Of a stretch of DNA of 5,823 nucleotides, positions 5,818 to 5,823 are shown piece after piece. The stretch spans positions 1 through 5,823 of the forward strand of contig WGBJ01000419.1 of assembly GCA_015494385.1 (NCBI GenBank). Reading direction: 5' to 3'. How positions within the stretch are numbered: position 1 is the first letter of the stretch; each line of letters begins with the position of its first letter. The notes under the pieces are model-generated. The model worked only from the letters and a program-made list of their open reading frames with translations. It did no database searches and was not told the origin of the DNA. Both the position numbers and the translations under genes were made by a program. Origin of the DNA: Marinosulfonomonas sp. Lineage in GTDB: Bacteria; Pseudomonadota; Alphaproteobacteria; Rhodobacterales; Rhodobacteraceae.

Positions 5818-5823
5818 TGAATC

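Larger units (their letters stand above)
5466..5823. other. Noncoding AT-rich intergenic region, probably a divergent promoter region
   Basis: There is no convincing gene in these 358 bases. Bases 5581-5700 are about 31% GC by hand count (37 of 120), far below the flanking genes. The minus-strand operon must be transcribed from here, but I could not find a well-spaced -35/-10 pair for it. On the plus strand TATATAT at 5722-5728 could be a -10 element for a gene to the right, without a good -35. The only tiny plus frame is ATG 5787 to TAA 5810 (seven residues), preceded immediately by AGGA with no proper spacing, so it is not called as a gene. Confidence 0.6.

Overview
The window is GC-rich and gene-dense. 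It has short intergenic gaps, tight gene overlaps and one AT-rich spacer near its right end. Protein style and layout fit an alphaproteobacterium, most likely of the Rhodobacterales/Roseobacter type. That is an inference from general character; no rRNA or other phylogenetic marker is present.

Left part, plus strand (1-1889): two translationally coupled genes, a 5'-truncated FAD oxidoreductase and a short-chain dehydrogenase. Both read clearly as homologues of the mycobacterial pair DprE1/DprE2. That pair epimerises polyprenyl-phosphoryl-ribose to polyprenyl-phosphoryl-arabinose by oxidation and then reduction at C2'.

Middle and right part, minus strand (5465 down to 1965): a three-gene overlapping operon. 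In transcription order it encodes a secreted GH23-type lytic transglycosylase, a HAD-UbiA fusion and a CaiB/BaiF-family CoA-transferase. The UbiA half of the fusion resembles decaprenyl-phosphate phosphoribosyltransferase (Rv3806c). The two transcription units converge on a 75-base gap that holds an imperfect hairpin.

Right end (5466-5823): a noncoding, apparently divergent promoter region. It is about 31% GC over 5581-5700 and contains a TTAA-N7-TTAA element resembling a CtrA site and an inverted repeat. The window ends just after an AAGGA placed at ribosome-binding distance from a start that would lie beyond the edge.

Taken together, the window holds the core of a D-arabinofuranose donor pathway: PRPP plus polyprenyl phosphate to phosphoribosyl lipid (UbiA domain), dephosphorylation (possibly by the fused HAD domain), then epimerisation (DprE1/DprE2). 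The pathway is best known from actinobacterial cell walls. No arabinosyltransferase is visible here, so the glycan that receives the sugar is unknown. The role of the CoA-transferase is also unknown.
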